Assembly: GCA_945860295.1 (NCBI GenBank)
Contig: CAMAQH010000001.1
Span: 248,001-312,000, forward strand
Reading direction: 5' to 3'
Length of the DNA: 64,000 bases
Source: Prosthecobacter debontii
Lineage (GTDB): Bacteria; Verrucomicrobiota; Verrucomicrobiia; Verrucomicrobiales; Verrucomicrobiaceae
Shown here: positions 9,138 to 19,246 of the stretch, piece after piece
Layout: each line of letters starts with the position of its first letter
How positions within the stretch are numbered: the stretch's first letter is position 1
The notes under the pieces: model-generated
What the model was told of the DNA's origin: nothing
The model's input: the letters and a program-made list of their open reading frames with translations, nothing else
Database searches by the model: none
Position numbers and translations under genes: made by a program

Positions 9138-12100
9138 ATGAACATAATCCGTTTCTTCCCACATCTGTGCAGCCTCTCCAGCCGAGAATTGCTTCAGATG
9201 CTCGTGCTCGGCATCACTGTCGGATTCGGAGCTTCAGCAGCAAAGGCTGACATGGCCGACATCACCAACGCCGTATGGAAACTGAAATATGGCGTGACCG
9301 ATGCACATATTCAGGATACCAGCCCCAACGGATGGCTTGCCTCCGACAGCGATAGTGACGGCGTGAAAAATGGTGATGAAATCGTCGCGGGCACGAATCC
9401 TTTTGTCGGAGGTTCGGTGGTAAAGATCACTGATATAACGAGCGATGAGACCACTGTGGCATTGACCTTCCCGGCTTTGCAGGGGAAGCAATACGTGGTT
9501 CAAGGCTCTCCCAGTTTGTCAAACTTTCAATCCCTCACGGTAACCTTGATCGCGACTGAAACATCCAGCCAGACGTTGGTTGTCACGAAAGATAACAATA
9601 AGTTTTTCCGGATATTGGTGCAGGACGTTGACACTGATCTTGATGGGGTAAGCGACTGGGCTGAGATCACCGCTGGATATGATCCTAATAATGCGATGGA
9701 CGGTGGTGCTGCGGTGCTGGAACCCGCAATTGCGAGTTCGGACGTTGTGACTGTGATCGTGACGAAGCCAAACGCCCTCCAGCCATTGACTGGTTTTGCG
9801 CCGATTGAAACGGGATCAATCACTATCTCGCGCGGTGGCCCCCTAAAGTTTCACAGCATTACGGTGCCCCTTCAAAAATCGGGTACAGCGACAGAAGGAA
9901 CAGACTACGACTCATTGCCCAACTCCGTCACTTTCCCAGTAGGCGTGAGTGAGGTGGTCCTCGCCATCAATCCCAAGGCCAACGCCAGTCGCAAAACCAA
10001 CGTTACGGTCATTGTCAAAGTACTCACTGGGGGCAGCCTCAATTACACACTCGGAGCCAATACCAGCGGCAGTGTGGTGATCAATCCAGCGGGTATTGCG
10101 AATGGCACCGGACTGACCGCCAACTATCAAAACGCCGCCAACTCGACCTACACGTCACAGACGACCCTCGTCTTTGCCACAGCCGCTGAGATGACGCGGA
10201 CCGACGCCACGGTTGATTTCTCCACAGGCATGAATGGCTGGGGTGCAGTGGGCGGCCCGACGGGATTGAGCACAGTCTCTTCAACCGGTGCCTTCTCCGT
10301 GCGCTGGACTGGGCAGATCCTCCCCCAGTTTTCTGAGACATACACGATCGACTTCCGCAGTGATGATGGCGCGAAAGTTTGGGTCAATGGCGTGCTGCTC
10401 ATTGACCGTTGGACGACTCAAGGAGCGACGGATTACACCAACACCATAGCGCTCCAAGCGGGCACGCTTTACGACATTCAGATCGAATATTTCAACAGCG
10501 CCACTGGCAGTGCCGAAGCGAAGCTCTACTGGTGGAGTGCTAGTCAGGTGAAGCAGATCATCCCACAAGCTCGCCTCTTCCCAGCTCCGACACAGGCAGC
10601 TAAGACTACCGCCATTACTTCTTCCCTCACCGCAGTTGGTTTTGAAGGCACTCCATTTAATTTCAGCGTCACATCCTCAAATATCGGCGGCGCCGGAACG
10701 AGCTATGCTTTGGCGATCAATAGCGGTCCACTCCCAACAGGACTGAGCCTGAGTGCGAGCACTGGAGCGATCACGGGCATGCCCAGCACGGCTGGCATCT
10801 ACAATGTGGCGATTGATGCCACCAATGTGGCTGCTGCCGCTGTGATGGGGAGTTCGATTGTCAATATCACCATCTATCCCGTGGGTGCCGTCAGTCGTGA
10901 AATCCTCACCGCAAGTGGCCCTAATGTTTCGGACATCGTGATTCCGTCCCCATCGTTGACTCCGGCTAATGACACGATTGCTACTGTGGATGACGACACT
11001 GAATACGGAAACAATACGGGTGAGCGCCTGCGCGGTTATCTTGTCCCGCCGAAGACTGGCAATTACTACTTCTGGATCGCCGCGAATAATGCAGCGGAAC
11101 TTTGGATCTCAAACGATTCGGAATATGTGAATCGAGTCAAGCGTGCTTCTCTAACCGCGAATAGCGGCAAGAAAGTATGGAACACAACCGCCACCCAGCA
11201 GACTTCTTGGTTGTCGCTGGTGGCAGGAGAAAGATATTACTTCGAAGTTCTGCACAACACTGGCGGAGATGTCACGGATGACTACTTGGCGGTAGGTTGG
11301 TGCCAGGATGACCTTGGCACAGTGCCCGCCGTGGTCGGCGCTCCAAATGCAACGGGCGCTCTGACCTCGTTGCCAAACGGTGGTGGCCCGCTTCAGGGTT
11401 ATCCGCTCAGTGGCACGGTGCCGGGCTACATTTTCCAGCCTTATGATTATCCGGCAGTCGCGCCTTCTACAGGCTCCCTGTACGCCTGCAATATCGGCCC
11501 GCAAGCTAGCGCCATTACTTCAGCCAGTGGTTCCGCTAACATTCAGGTCAATGCTGGTGAGACGGAGGCAATCCTACGTTTTGCTTATCAGAATTTAACA
11601 ACGCCGAAAACATCGTATCATCTCCACGTTGACGGTTTCACCTCAGATATCGCCCTGGGCGGAACAGTCCATCCACAAGGTGAGATCATCTATGACATTG
11701 ATGATGCGGATCAGAATCCGGCTGAGCAGACGGGAGACGGCGGCTACATCTGGGATTTTAGGGCCGTAGGCACCTTTTCCACCGCTCAGTTGAGAGAGGC
11801 GCTACACAAAGGTAAGGTCTATCTCAACATTCACTCTGTTAGTTATCCGAATGGTGAAATTCGCGGTACTTTTGGCCTCATCGACGGTTCGCAAACACCA
11901 CCTGATGCAGCTAGTTGTGCTGCTCCTGTTGCTACTGATGATCCGACCAATGCTGCCCATGCTGCTCGGTTCCTAAATCAGGCGACTTTCGGCGCGAGTC
12001 CATCCGACGTTGCTGCAATCCAAGGCAGCAGCTTCCAGGCATGGATTACCGCACAGCTCAGCAAGCCCGCAAGTCGCACCTCCAACGATGTGGTCGCTGG

Positions 12101-15100
12101 TCTCACCGCAGACATCAACACGCCTTATCCATCATCCCTCTTCACGGACGCTTGGTGGAAAAATTCTATCACAGGACAGGATCAGTTGCGTCAGCGCTTG
12201 GCCTTTGCCCTCAGCGAGATCATGGTCGTTTCGTGGGCCAATAATACCGGCCCGCTGCAAAGCAACGGACGCATCCTCGCAGATTATTATGACCAATTGG
12301 TGGACTATTGCCTGCCAACAGCCGGACTGACAGACAGCGGTAACTTCCGTGGGATTTTGAAGCAGGTCACACTCACCCCAGCGATGGGACTCTATCTCGA
12401 TATGCGCGCCAACCAAAAGGGTGATGATACCATTGGTCGTCATCCCAACGAAAACTATGCCCGCGAAATCATGCAGCTCTTCTCGGTCGGCATCTACCGC
12501 ACCTGGGATGATGGGCGCTTCGTGCTCGGCACAGATGCAGGTCTAGTTTCCACCTACACCCAGCCTTCGATCATCGGCCTATCCAATCTGTTCACAGGTT
12601 GGAATTATGCCCAACCAAATCAAGCGAGCGGGCGCTTGCCGAGCAACTTTGGTCCAGGGGCAGATTACCTGAATCCCATGGTCCTCGTCCCTTCACAGCA
12701 CGAGCTTTCTTCCAAGTTCCTGCTGAATAATGTGAACAGTCCCGCAGCGACGGGTCGGACGCCGCGTGTTGCCATTACCAGTGTTTCAACTGGCTCCCCA
12801 TGTACGGTGAATACCACCACGATTCATGGGCTGAAAGTCGGGGACACCATCCTGATCGCCAACGTGGCCAGTGGCACTTTCAGCGCGCCGATCAATGCCT
12901 CACATCAAGTCACTGAAATCGTCGATGCCGACTCGTTCAAGGTCGCCGTCAATCTGACGACAGGCATTCCGACTTACGTCAACGCCACCGTCACGGGTGC
13001 CACGGTCACACCTGCGGCTATTTCTGGCACCGCAGGCATCACTGCCGTGACTGGATCCCAGGCCGACAATTCTGGTGCGGGTGCCAACCATCCTTATGAC
13101 CAATACGGACTCAAGGAGCTAGAGCTAGCCATCGACAACATCGTCACCAATGACAACGTCCCGCCCTACATCTGCCGCCAGTTGATCCAGCGGCTTGTCA
13201 CCAGTGATCCTAGCCCAGGCTACATTTACCGTGTGGTGCAGAAGTTTAAAAACAACGGCTCTGGTGTGCGCGGTGATTTGGCAGCCGTCGTATCGCAGAT
13301 CTTGCTCGATGGCGAAGCCCGCCGCAGCAGTGTCACTCAGACATCCACCACCTTTGGCAAACAGCGCGAGCCGATGCTCCGCCTCACCGCTCCCGCCCGC
13401 GCCTTCCCGGCGGCGAACTACACTGGCACCTACACGCAGTTGACCGGGGTTAATTCCAACAAGCTTCGGATCGTCACTTCGGCCCCGAATGATTTCAGTT
13501 CTGGGTTCACCGTTGCTCTAAATTTCCGGGGTAACTATGTGACCCCGATGCCGAGCGTGCCGAATCCTGCCAATAACCCCACGAGCACCAATTACTCCGT
13601 TGGGTCAACGACAGCGATCGCCGCCACTCACATCGACATCTCCACCATTAGCTCCGCAGGTACGACCCCAACTACAATGACCTGCACCCAGCCGCATGGC
13701 ATGGGCGCGAATGGCCAAACAAGGACGATCTGGTTGTTTGGACTTTCAGGGAAGTTCTCTGATGCCAGCATCAACTCAGGTGGAAAAACGGCGACCGTCA
13801 CTGGCCCTAACACCTTCACTGTTGCTGCTAGCACGACACACATCTTCCAGGTCGCGTCAGTGGCCACTGGCACTCCCTGCACGGTCACCACCGTCGATCC
13901 ACACGGCCTGCCTGCTGGAGCCACGACCGGAGTCACCATCAATGGCATTGTCGGTGGGACATTCAGCGGTGGAGCCACATCTCTGAATGGCACCGCCTTC
14001 ACCGTGACCAACACAGGCGCAAACACCTTCACCGTCGCCAGTTCCAGTCTCGCCAATGTGACCTGCTCGGCTGCCCCCACCAGCTTCACCACTTGGCGGC
14101 AGTCCAGCAATCCGGTCCGCGTCACCACGGTCACACCTCATGGATTGGTCAATGGTGATAGTGTGACGATCTCCAGTGTCGCGGGGGGAAATTTCAGCCC
14201 GACTATCAACGGCACTTTCGATGTGAGTGAGGTCAGCACTTCTGCTTTTACGCTCGCAGCTGTTAGCTCTATCGCACCCTCAACCGTGAACACAGGCAAC
14301 ATCGTCGGAGCCAACACCATGGAGGTCACGGCGACGGGTATGTCCAATGCGAGCTACACGCAGTCTGCTGGCAGCAACATCCTGACCGTGAATACAGGCG
14401 GCCCGCCGACGAATCAGACTGTGCCAGGCACGAAGATAAACATCACAAGCATCTCAGCCGGCAATCCTTGTATGGTGACAACGAGTGCCGCACACAACCT
14501 CGTCAGTGGCGGACTGGTCTCCATTGCAGGTATCACGGATGGGGCCTTTGGCACTGCAATCACTGGCAACTTGGTGCCTACGGTTACTTCAACGACGACG
14601 TTCACCGTGCCTGTGGATTGCACGGTCGCTCCCTTGATTTACACCGCCGGAACGACCACCACGACCAAGCTTACTCGGAGTAAGGTCTATCTGGCTTTCC
14701 TCACGCAGACTACTGCGGGTGGCGCGGCGATCCCGACCGATGGAGTGTTTGAAGTGCTGAGTGCCAATGGCACGACTTCCTTCGCCTATGTCACCGCAGA
14801 CACACCCGTCACAGCGCGCGCAGGCAATGTCCTGCTACCGAAATTCACCACTAGCTACACTCCGAGCGGCACCAACATTCTCTTCAACACCAACGTGAAT
14901 CACAACCTTTTGGTTGGGAACAAAATTTGGGTGGATGTGCCAGTGGTCGGCAGTCCAGTGACAGATGCCGAATACGCCGTTTCTGTGATCACTGATGAAG
15001 ATCACTTCACGACTTCTAGAACACCCAATCCTACCAATGGCGGCATCTACCCCAATCCGTCTGGCTCAAACAATGGCATAACCGTTTATCCGCTGGTGGC

Positions 15101-15680
15101 TCCTCCGCTGGGCAGGTCTGGTTCAGTCATCATCAATCAGAGCACTTACAATTTAGGCTCCACTGAAGGCTCGATCACTCAATCGCCGCTGAATGCACCG
15201 ACAGTGTTTAACTACTTCTTTCCAGACTACAAGTTCCCAGGTACCTTGGCCAATAGCGGCCTGGATTCACCCGAATTTCAGCTCACCACGGACACTAACG
15301 TGATGAATCTGACCAATAGCCTAACCAACATGATCATCGGCACAGGTGGTGGTAATAGCAATCTCAACGGTCTCAGCAGTTTCAACAATGGCAGTGGCAC
15401 TGTGGTGATGAATATTGAACCCTACATGACCAATGCCAAGACGAGCGAGGCGGGGATTTCCGCCTTGATCGATGAATTGGCAATCCTGTTGGTTGGTGCT
15501 TCTCTGGATGCAGGCCCGAAGGCTAGGATCGTTAATTTCGTGAATCACAAAAATGGCAGCAACGTGCTGGACTACCTGCCTTACACGACGCTTACACCGA
15601 CCAACCTTCAGAAGCGCGACCGCGTGCGGGCCATCATCCACCTTATTATCACCTCAGCCGAATTCGCAGTTCAGAAATAG
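9138..15680 (+). CDS. Giant secreted DUF1800 protein with PA14, Ig-like and CHRD modules (unit B)
   Basis: A 2,180-residue paralogue of the protein at 457-7131, collinear over most of its length. Signal segment ending near AKA (~34); Asp-rich TSP3/EF-like loops at ~69-91 and ~163-185; Calx-beta-like ~223-281; PA14 ~321-484; He_PIG ~492-577; second PA14-like ~581-734; CHRD ~768-917; DUF1800 from ~938, broken by FCCH-like repeats at ~1210-1290 and ~1494-1940; DUF1800 C-terminal part from ~2014, ending [17 protein letters not shown] like unit A. The core ([34 protein letters not shown]) is nearly identical in both copies. The repeats and the linker before the C-terminus differ, and the copy before the SKVY segment sits at a different place than in unit A. 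Secreted; function unknown, probably acting with its DUF1501 partner. Confidence 0.9.
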   Translation: MNIIRFFPHLCSLSSRELLQMLVLGITVGFGASAAKADMADITNAVWKLKYGVTDAHIQDTSPNGWLASDSDSDGVKNGDEIVAGTNPFVGGSVVKITDITSDETTVALTFPALQGKQYVVQGSPSLSNFQSLTVTLIATETSSQTLVVTKDNNKFFRILVQDVDTDLDGVSDWAEITAGYDPNNAMDGGAAVLEPAIASSDVVTVIVTKPNALQPLTGFAPIETGSITISRGGPLKFHSITVPLQKSGTATEGTDYDSLPNSVTFPVGVSEVVLAINPKANASRKTNVTVIVKVLTGGSLNYTLGANTSGSVVINPAGIANGTGLTANYQNAANSTYTSQTTLVFATAAEMTRTDATVDFSTGMNGWGAVGGPTGLSTVSSTGAFSVRWTGQILPQFSETYTIDFRSDDGAKVWVNGVLLIDRWTTQGATDYTNTIALQAGTLYDIQIEYFNSATGSAEAKLYWWSASQVKQIIPQARLFPAPTQAAKTTAITSSLTAVGFEGTPFNFSVTSSNIGGAGTSYALAINSGPLPTGLSLSASTGAITGMPSTAGIYNVAIDATNVAAAAVMGSSIVNITIYPVGAVSREILTASGPNVSDIVIPSPSLTPANDTIATVDDDTEYGNNTGERLRGYLVPPKTGNYYFWIAANNAAELWISNDSEYVNRVKRASLTANSGKKVWNTTATQQTSWLSLVAGERYYFEVLHNTGGDVTDDYLAVGWCQDDLGTVPAVVGAPNATGALTSLPNGGGPLQGYPLSGTVPGYIFQPYDYPAVAPSTGSLYACNIGPQASAITSASGSANIQVNAGETEAILRFAYQNLTTPKTSYHLHVDGFTSDIALGGTVHPQGEIIYDIDDADQNPAEQTGDGGYIWDFRAVGTFSTAQLREALHKGKVYLNIHSVSYPNGEIRGTFGLIDGSQTPPDAASCAAPVATDDPTNAAHAARFLNQATFGASPSDVAAIQGSSFQAWITAQLSKPASRTSNDVVAGLTADINTPYPSSLFTDAWWKNSITGQDQLRQRLAFALSEIMVVSWANNTGPLQSNGRILADYYDQLVDYCLPTAGLTDSGNFRGILKQVTLTPAMGLYLDMRANQKGDDTIGRHPNENYAREIMQLFSVGIYRTWDDGRFVLGTDAGLVSTYTQPSIIGLSNLFTGWNYAQPNQASGRLPSNFGPGADYLNPMVLVPSQHELSSKFLLNNVNSPAATGRTPRVAITSVSTGSPCTVNTTTIHGLKVGDTILIANVASGTFSAPINASHQVTEIVDADSFKVAVNLTTGIPTYVNATVTGATVTPAAISGTAGITAVTGSQADNSGAGANHPYDQYGLKELELAIDNIVTNDNVPPYICRQLIQRLVTSDPSPGYIYRVVQKFKNNGSGVRGDLAAVVSQILLDGEARRSSVTQTSTTFGKQREPMLRLTAPARAFPAANYTGTYTQLTGVNSNKLRIVTSAPNDFSSGFTVALNFRGNYVTPMPSVPNPANNPTSTNYSVGSTTAIAATHIDISTISSAGTTPTTMTCTQPHGMGANGQTRTIWLFGLSGKFSDASINSGGKTATVTGPNTFTVAASTTHIFQVASVATGTPCTVTTVDPHGLPAGATTGVTINGIVGGTFSGGATSLNGTAFTVTNTGANTFTVASSSLANVTCSAAPTSFTTWRQSSNPVRVTTVTPHGLVNGDSVTISSVAGGNFSPTINGTFDVSEVSTSAFTLAAVSSIAPSTVNTGNIVGANTMEVTATGMSNASYTQSAGSNILTVNTGGPPTNQTVPGTKINITSISAGNPCMVTTSAAHNLVSGGLVSIAGITDGAFGTAITGNLVPTVTSTTTFTVPVDCTVAPLIYTAGTTTTTKLTRSKVYLAFLTQTTAGGAAIPTDGVFEVLSANGTTSFAYVTADTPVTARAGNVLLPKFTTSYTPSGTNILFNTNVNHNLLVGNKIWVDVPVVGSPVTDAEYAVSVITDEDHFTTSRTPNPTNGGIYPNPSGSNNGITVYPLVAPPLGRSGSVIINQSTYNLGSTEGSITQSPLNAPTVFNYFFPDYKFPGTLANSGLDSPEFQLTTDTNVMNLTNSLTNMIIGTGGGNSNLNGLSSFNNGSGTVVMNIEPYMTNAKTSEAGISALIDELAILLVGASLDAGPKARIVNFVNHKNGSNVLDYLPYTTLTPTNLQKRDRVRAIIHLIITSAEFAVQK
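12760..14990 (+). repeat. FCCH-like protein repeats inside the unit B DUF1800 gene
   Basis: Same module as in unit A: copies at about 12766-12960, 13640-13830, 13850-14060, 14100-14290, 14435-14640 and a divergent one at 14850-14990. Copies 2-4 align with their unit A counterparts one to one (PHGM, PHGLPxGxTTGVT, [13 protein letters not shown]). Copy 5 precedes the conserved SKVY segment here but follows it in unit A. Confidence 0.6.
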
Positions 15681-15690
15681 TCCCCGACAT

Positions 15691-17292
15691 ATGAAGACGG
15701 AACCCCACTTCAACATCTCACGCCGTAGCTTCCTCCGGCGCTCCGCACCAGTCGCTCTCGGTGCCAGCGCGATGAGTAACTGCTTTCGCGATCTCTATCT
15801 GATCAATTCAGCGATGGCTGCTGATACCACTGGCTACAAGGCGCTCGTCTGCGTCTTCTTAGCGGGCGGCAATGATTCAAACAATATGATCATCCCGACC
15901 ATCGCGTCCGAGTATGCCAGCTATGCCACGATCCGCACGCCCGTGCTGGCGCTGCCCAATGCGGTGAATGGAAACAACGCAACAGCACTAGCCTTGAGTA
16001 AATTGAATTCTGATGGGCACGACTACGCTCTGAACCCGGCGATGTTCGAGCTGGCCCAGATGTTTAACCAAGCCCCTGGCTACAATGATCTGGGTAAAGT
16101 GGCCGCCGTGCTCAATAGTGGACCCCTTGTTTTCCCAATGACTAAGGCCCAGTATGTAGCCAACTCGATCAAGAAGCCGCCGCAGCTCTTCTCTCATGCC
16201 GATCAGGTCACGCATTGGCAGACCTCGCTTCCCGATCAGCCCATCTCCTCAGGCTGGGGTGGCCGCCTCGCCGATCTTGTTCACGATGCCAATCCCAAGA
16301 ATGGAGCATTGGATATTCTCTCCACCTGCATCACCATCTCAGGCACAAATACCTTTCAGGTCGGCTCTAACGTGCAGCAGTACTCCGTGGGCACGGGCGG
16401 TGTCGTGGCACTGTCCAGTCCTAGCAACCCATCAACAGCATCTGTTGCGCGAGATGCCGCTTTGAAAGGTATGCTCGCCGATGACAAGCTGCATGTGAAC
16501 CCATTCACCAGCAACTATGCCAAAGCCTTGGACAACACCCTGGCAGCCGGTGCTGGATTGAGCGCCGCTCTCGCCAGTTCGCAGATGGCCTCCTATTACA
16601 CCACACTAGCAAATTGGAGCAAGACGGCGACGGCGCATCAAGTGATTACTCCAAACGGCGGCTCGACCTTCACCTCAGGACTCATGCAGCAGCTCAAGAT
16701 GGTGGCTCAGATTATTGAGGCTGGATCACGCACGGCAGGCGTCAGCAACGGCTTGGGGATGAAGCGCCAAGTCTTCTTTGTACAAGTCGGCGGTTACGAC
16801 ACACACACCGGACAGACCAATGCCGCGAGTGCCACGCCCACTGCCGCCAATGTCATCATCGGCAGTCAGGCAAACTTACTCGCAGAAGTCAGCCAGTGTC
16901 TCTGGTCCTTCATGAAAGCGATCAAGCAAATCGGCATCACTCAGAGCAAGGCGGACTTCGTCAACAGTGTCACCTGCTTCACTGCCAGTGACTTTGGCCG
17001 CACTTTTCCGTGTAATGGCCTTGGTAGCGATCATGGCTGGGGTAGCCATCACCTCGTCGTCGGTGGTGCGGTTAATGGCCAGAAAACATTTGGCACCTTC
17101 CCCACACTCGCGGTCGGTGGGCCTGACGATACCAGCACCGGCCGCTGGATTCCTACCACCTCAGTTGATCAATACGCAGCGACACTCGCTAAATGGTTCG
17201 GTGTGGGTGCTGGCGAAATCGCCACAGTCTTTCCAAATCTCACTCGCTTCTCAGGAAGCTATGGTGGCGGGTATCTCGGCTTCATGACTTAG
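15691..17292 (+). CDS. DUF1501 family secreted protein (unit B)
   Basis: A 533-residue paralogue of 7141-8820. The frame is open further upstream, inside the DUF1800 gene, but the ATG at 15691 is the right start. It gives the same [15 protein letters not shown] twin-arginine N-terminus as unit A and sits 10 bases after the preceding stop. Hallmarks are [43 protein letters not shown] and a GGAVNG turn. Predicted Tat substrate of the DUF1501 family. It is followed after 19 bases by the small pseudopilin-tailed protein, which unit A lacks. Confidence 0.9.
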   Translation: MKTEPHFNISRRSFLRRSAPVALGASAMSNCFRDLYLINSAMAADTTGYKALVCVFLAGGNDSNNMIIPTIASEYASYATIRTPVLALPNAVNGNNATALALSKLNSDGHDYALNPAMFELAQMFNQAPGYNDLGKVAAVLNSGPLVFPMTKAQYVANSIKKPPQLFSHADQVTHWQTSLPDQPISSGWGGRLADLVHDANPKNGALDILSTCITISGTNTFQVGSNVQQYSVGTGGVVALSSPSNPSTASVARDAALKGMLADDKLHVNPFTSNYAKALDNTLAAGAGLSAALASSQMASYYTTLANWSKTATAHQVITPNGGSTFTSGLMQQLKMVAQIIEAGSRTAGVSNGLGMKRQVFFVQVGGYDTHTGQTNAASATPTAANVIIGSQANLLAEVSQCLWSFMKAIKQIGITQSKADFVNSVTCFTASDFGRTFPCNGLGSDHGWGSHHLVVGGAVNGQKTFGTFPTLAVGGPDDTSTGRWIPTTSVDQYAATLAKWFGVGAGEIATVFPNLTRFSGSYGGGYLGFMT

Positions 17293-17311
17293 TTTTAATG
17301 TTTGTTCGCTC

Positions 17312-17941
17312 ATGAAAATACAAATTGTCGCAGTGCTCATCATTGCAGTGGTGGGGGCCATCATTATCGGTGCTTGGCTTGGTGGCTGGGGTGACAAATT
17401 GCCTGCCAGCAGTGTCCGGGCACCCAAGCCCGTCGTTCTTCCCACAGTCAAAATTACACCACCAGCTTCGACTCCACAGCCGAGTCCCGTCGCACAGGTG
17501 GTGCCTTCTCCGCCCGCGCCACCCCCGTCCGTTGTCGCTTCAGTTATCGCCATGGCACCACCTGCACCTATGGTGGCTCCTGCTGCCAGTGCCAGCCCTG
17601 CATCTGGAGGCTCACCACCCGCAAAGCCTAGTGCAGACTTAGTGACTGATGCGGCAGTTCAGATCGACAAAATTGGCCTCATGTTCCGTGACTACCGCAC
17701 CCTCATGGGTTCAAACCCGATCGGCACCAATGCAGAAATTATTCAGTCCGTGAATGGCGGTAATCCCAAGCAGGCAAAGTTGGGGCCGCCAGAGGGGCAG
17801 CAGATCAATGCGCGCGGTGAGTTGATTGATGCGTGGGGAACAGCGTATTTTTTCCATCAAAAATCTGCCTCTGACATGGAGATTCATTCCGCAGGTCCAG
17901 ATAAACAATTTGGCACCTCGGATGACATCATTGGCAGGTGA
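17312..17941 (+). CDS. Membrane-anchored protein with Pro/Ala-rich linker and pseudopilin-like tail
   Basis: 209 residues: an N-terminal hydrophobic helix (~4-26) followed by a long Pro/Ala/Ser-rich stretch (~30-105) and a globular C-terminal domain (~110-209). That domain ends in GELIDAWGTAYFFHQ, HSAGPDKQFGTSDD and IIGR. The tail matches the C-terminal signature of GspG-type pseudopilins, but there is no type IV pilin-like prepilin peptidase site (G-F-T-L-x-E) at the N-terminus, so it is not a standard pseudopilin. It is the same family as the partial gene at 2-328. It lies 19 bases after the DUF1501 gene, probably in one transcript. It may be a periplasmic partner or export factor of the DUF1800/DUF1501 pair (inference). 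Confidence 0.75.
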   Translation: MKIQIVAVLIIAVVGAIIIGAWLGGWGDKLPASSVRAPKPVVLPTVKITPPASTPQPSPVAQVVPSPPAPPPSVVASVIAMAPPAPMVAPAASASPASGGSPPAKPSADLVTDAAVQIDKIGLMFRDYRTLMGSNPIGTNAEIIQSVNGGNPKQAKLGPPEGQQINARGELIDAWGTAYFFHQKSASDMEIHSAGPDKQFGTSDDIIGR

Positions 17942-17969
17942 AGCGCGCATCGCGTGCTATCCTTTGATC

Positions 17970-19244
17970 ATGTGCCGTCGCTTTTTTACCACCTTTGCTC
18001 TTTCAGTCATCCTTTGCGCAACTGCGATACGGGCAGACGTGCCTCTTCCACCCAATGTGCTCGACCCCAAGACGCCTGCTGAAGCGTGGAATGTGATTCG
18101 TCTGAGCCGTGCCAATGTCGCCAGACTTCTTCAGGAAAAGCGCGTCTCAGAGGTTCCTGAACAAGTCTCTCTGTGCAGTCCTGCACTTCGATTGCTTGCC
18201 CATACCGCCGTTTCGGCTGAGCAGCGTCTCTTGATCGATGAGCAAACATCCCGTGCCTTTAGTTCCGTCAATAGCATCGCTCAGTCTTGCATGGTCAGGA
18301 GTCAGCTAGATGCAGACAAAGGCTTTATCGAACTTGAGTCTGCGCTCGCCAAACTTGCATCCGTCTTTGACGCTGCAGACGTGAGCGCAGAAATTTATTA
18401 TTGCACCACGCACCCTGAAATTATTTCAACAGCCACGGGCGTGACCTGCCGAAAATGCGCGGCACCACTAAGCGTCCGCCGCATCCCTTACAGCTTTGTT
18501 TATGTTGCGCCCGGTACGCCAACATTGCAGCTAAGCCTAACGGAAAGTAAGCCACTCGTGGCGGGCCAAAAAATGACGATCCAAATGCAACTCCGCACCA
18601 CGCGCGGACTGCCTGTTTCAGAGTCAGATCTTCTGATCGTTCACTCAAAGCCCATTCATCTGTTCATCACAAATCCTTCTCTTAGCGTGTTCCAAACGGC
18701 CCATCCAACGCCTGCTGGGGTGGCGGGTGATTACACCTTTTCATTAACTCCCTCAGTGAATGGCCCCTGCCGAATCTGGGCGGACATCGTGCCAGTTGCC
18801 ACTGGCTTGCATGAGTTGCCTTTTGCTGACATCGGCGGTGTCTTTGTTCCTGCTGCGCCGAAAAAAACCACGGAGGCACGCACTAACACGATAGAAGGTT
18901 TCACATTTGAACTCTCCTTTGCCGGGATCAACGATGGGCAACCTCATTCACGGCAAATTCAGCTCATGCGCATTAAGGCCACCGACTCAGTGGGGAAGCC
19001 TGTGGAGCGCCTCGAACCTCTCATGAATGCCTTTGCTCAAGTCGTAGGCTTTTACGATGACCACCAGACCGTTCTCCGACTGCATCCCATAGGTGGTGAC
19101 ATCTTGCGTGAGGATCTTCGTGGCGGTCCTTATCTAGGTTTTAAAATCTATCCGCCACGCCCTGGACTGGTGCGCTTTTACTGCCAAGTCCGCATTGATG
19201 GCCGCACGATCACCGTGCCACTCAGTATGAACGTGGTGGAGTGA
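17970..19244 (+). CDS. Secreted protein with heavy-metal-binding-domain-like motif
   Basis: 424 residues from the ATG at 17970. The frame is open upstream, but only this start gives a clean signal peptide (MCRRFFTTFALSVILCATAIRA). Around residues 142-165 there is C-x-x-HPE followed by C-x-x-C-x-x-PL. This is the pattern of the heavy-metal-binding domain found at the N-terminus of copper ATPases and in Cus/Ccm-type periplasmic proteins (C-P-M-HPE ... C-P-x-CGM-x-L), with the Met residues changed. The second half (~200-320) has a beta-rich region resembling YtkA-like domains (LSVFQTAHPTPAGVAGDYTF). It starts 28 bases after the previous stop, so it likely belongs to the unit B transcript, and it ends 2 bases from the convergent dehydrogenase gene. 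Metal binding is an inference. Confidence 0.7.
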   Translation: MCRRFFTTFALSVILCATAIRADVPLPPNVLDPKTPAEAWNVIRLSRANVARLLQEKRVSEVPEQVSLCSPALRLLAHTAVSAEQRLLIDEQTSRAFSSVNSIAQSCMVRSQLDADKGFIELESALAKLASVFDAADVSAEIYYCTTHPEIISTATGVTCRKCAAPLSVRRIPYSFVYVAPGTPTLQLSLTESKPLVAGQKMTIQMQLRTTRGLPVSESDLLIVHSKPIHLFITNPSLSVFQTAHPTPAGVAGDYTFSLTPSVNGPCRIWADIVPVATGLHELPFADIGGVFVPAAPKKTTEARTNTIEGFTFELSFAGINDGQPHSRQIQLMRIKATDSVGKPVERLEPLMNAFAQVVGFYDDHQTVLRLHPIGGDILREDLRGGPYLGFKIYPPRPGLVRFYCQVRIDGRTITVPLSMNVVE

Positions 19245-19246
19245 AC

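Larger units (their letters stand above)
457..17292 (+). repeat. Tandem duplication of a DUF1800-DUF1501 unit
   Basis: Unit A (457-8820) and unit B (9138-17292) have the same gene order, nearly the same lengths and intergenic gaps of 9 and 10 bases between DUF1800 and DUF1501. The proteins align through every domain. Third-position differences are many and the intergenic DNA is not alike apart from a shared TTGACATG, so the duplication is not recent. Confidence 0.85.
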
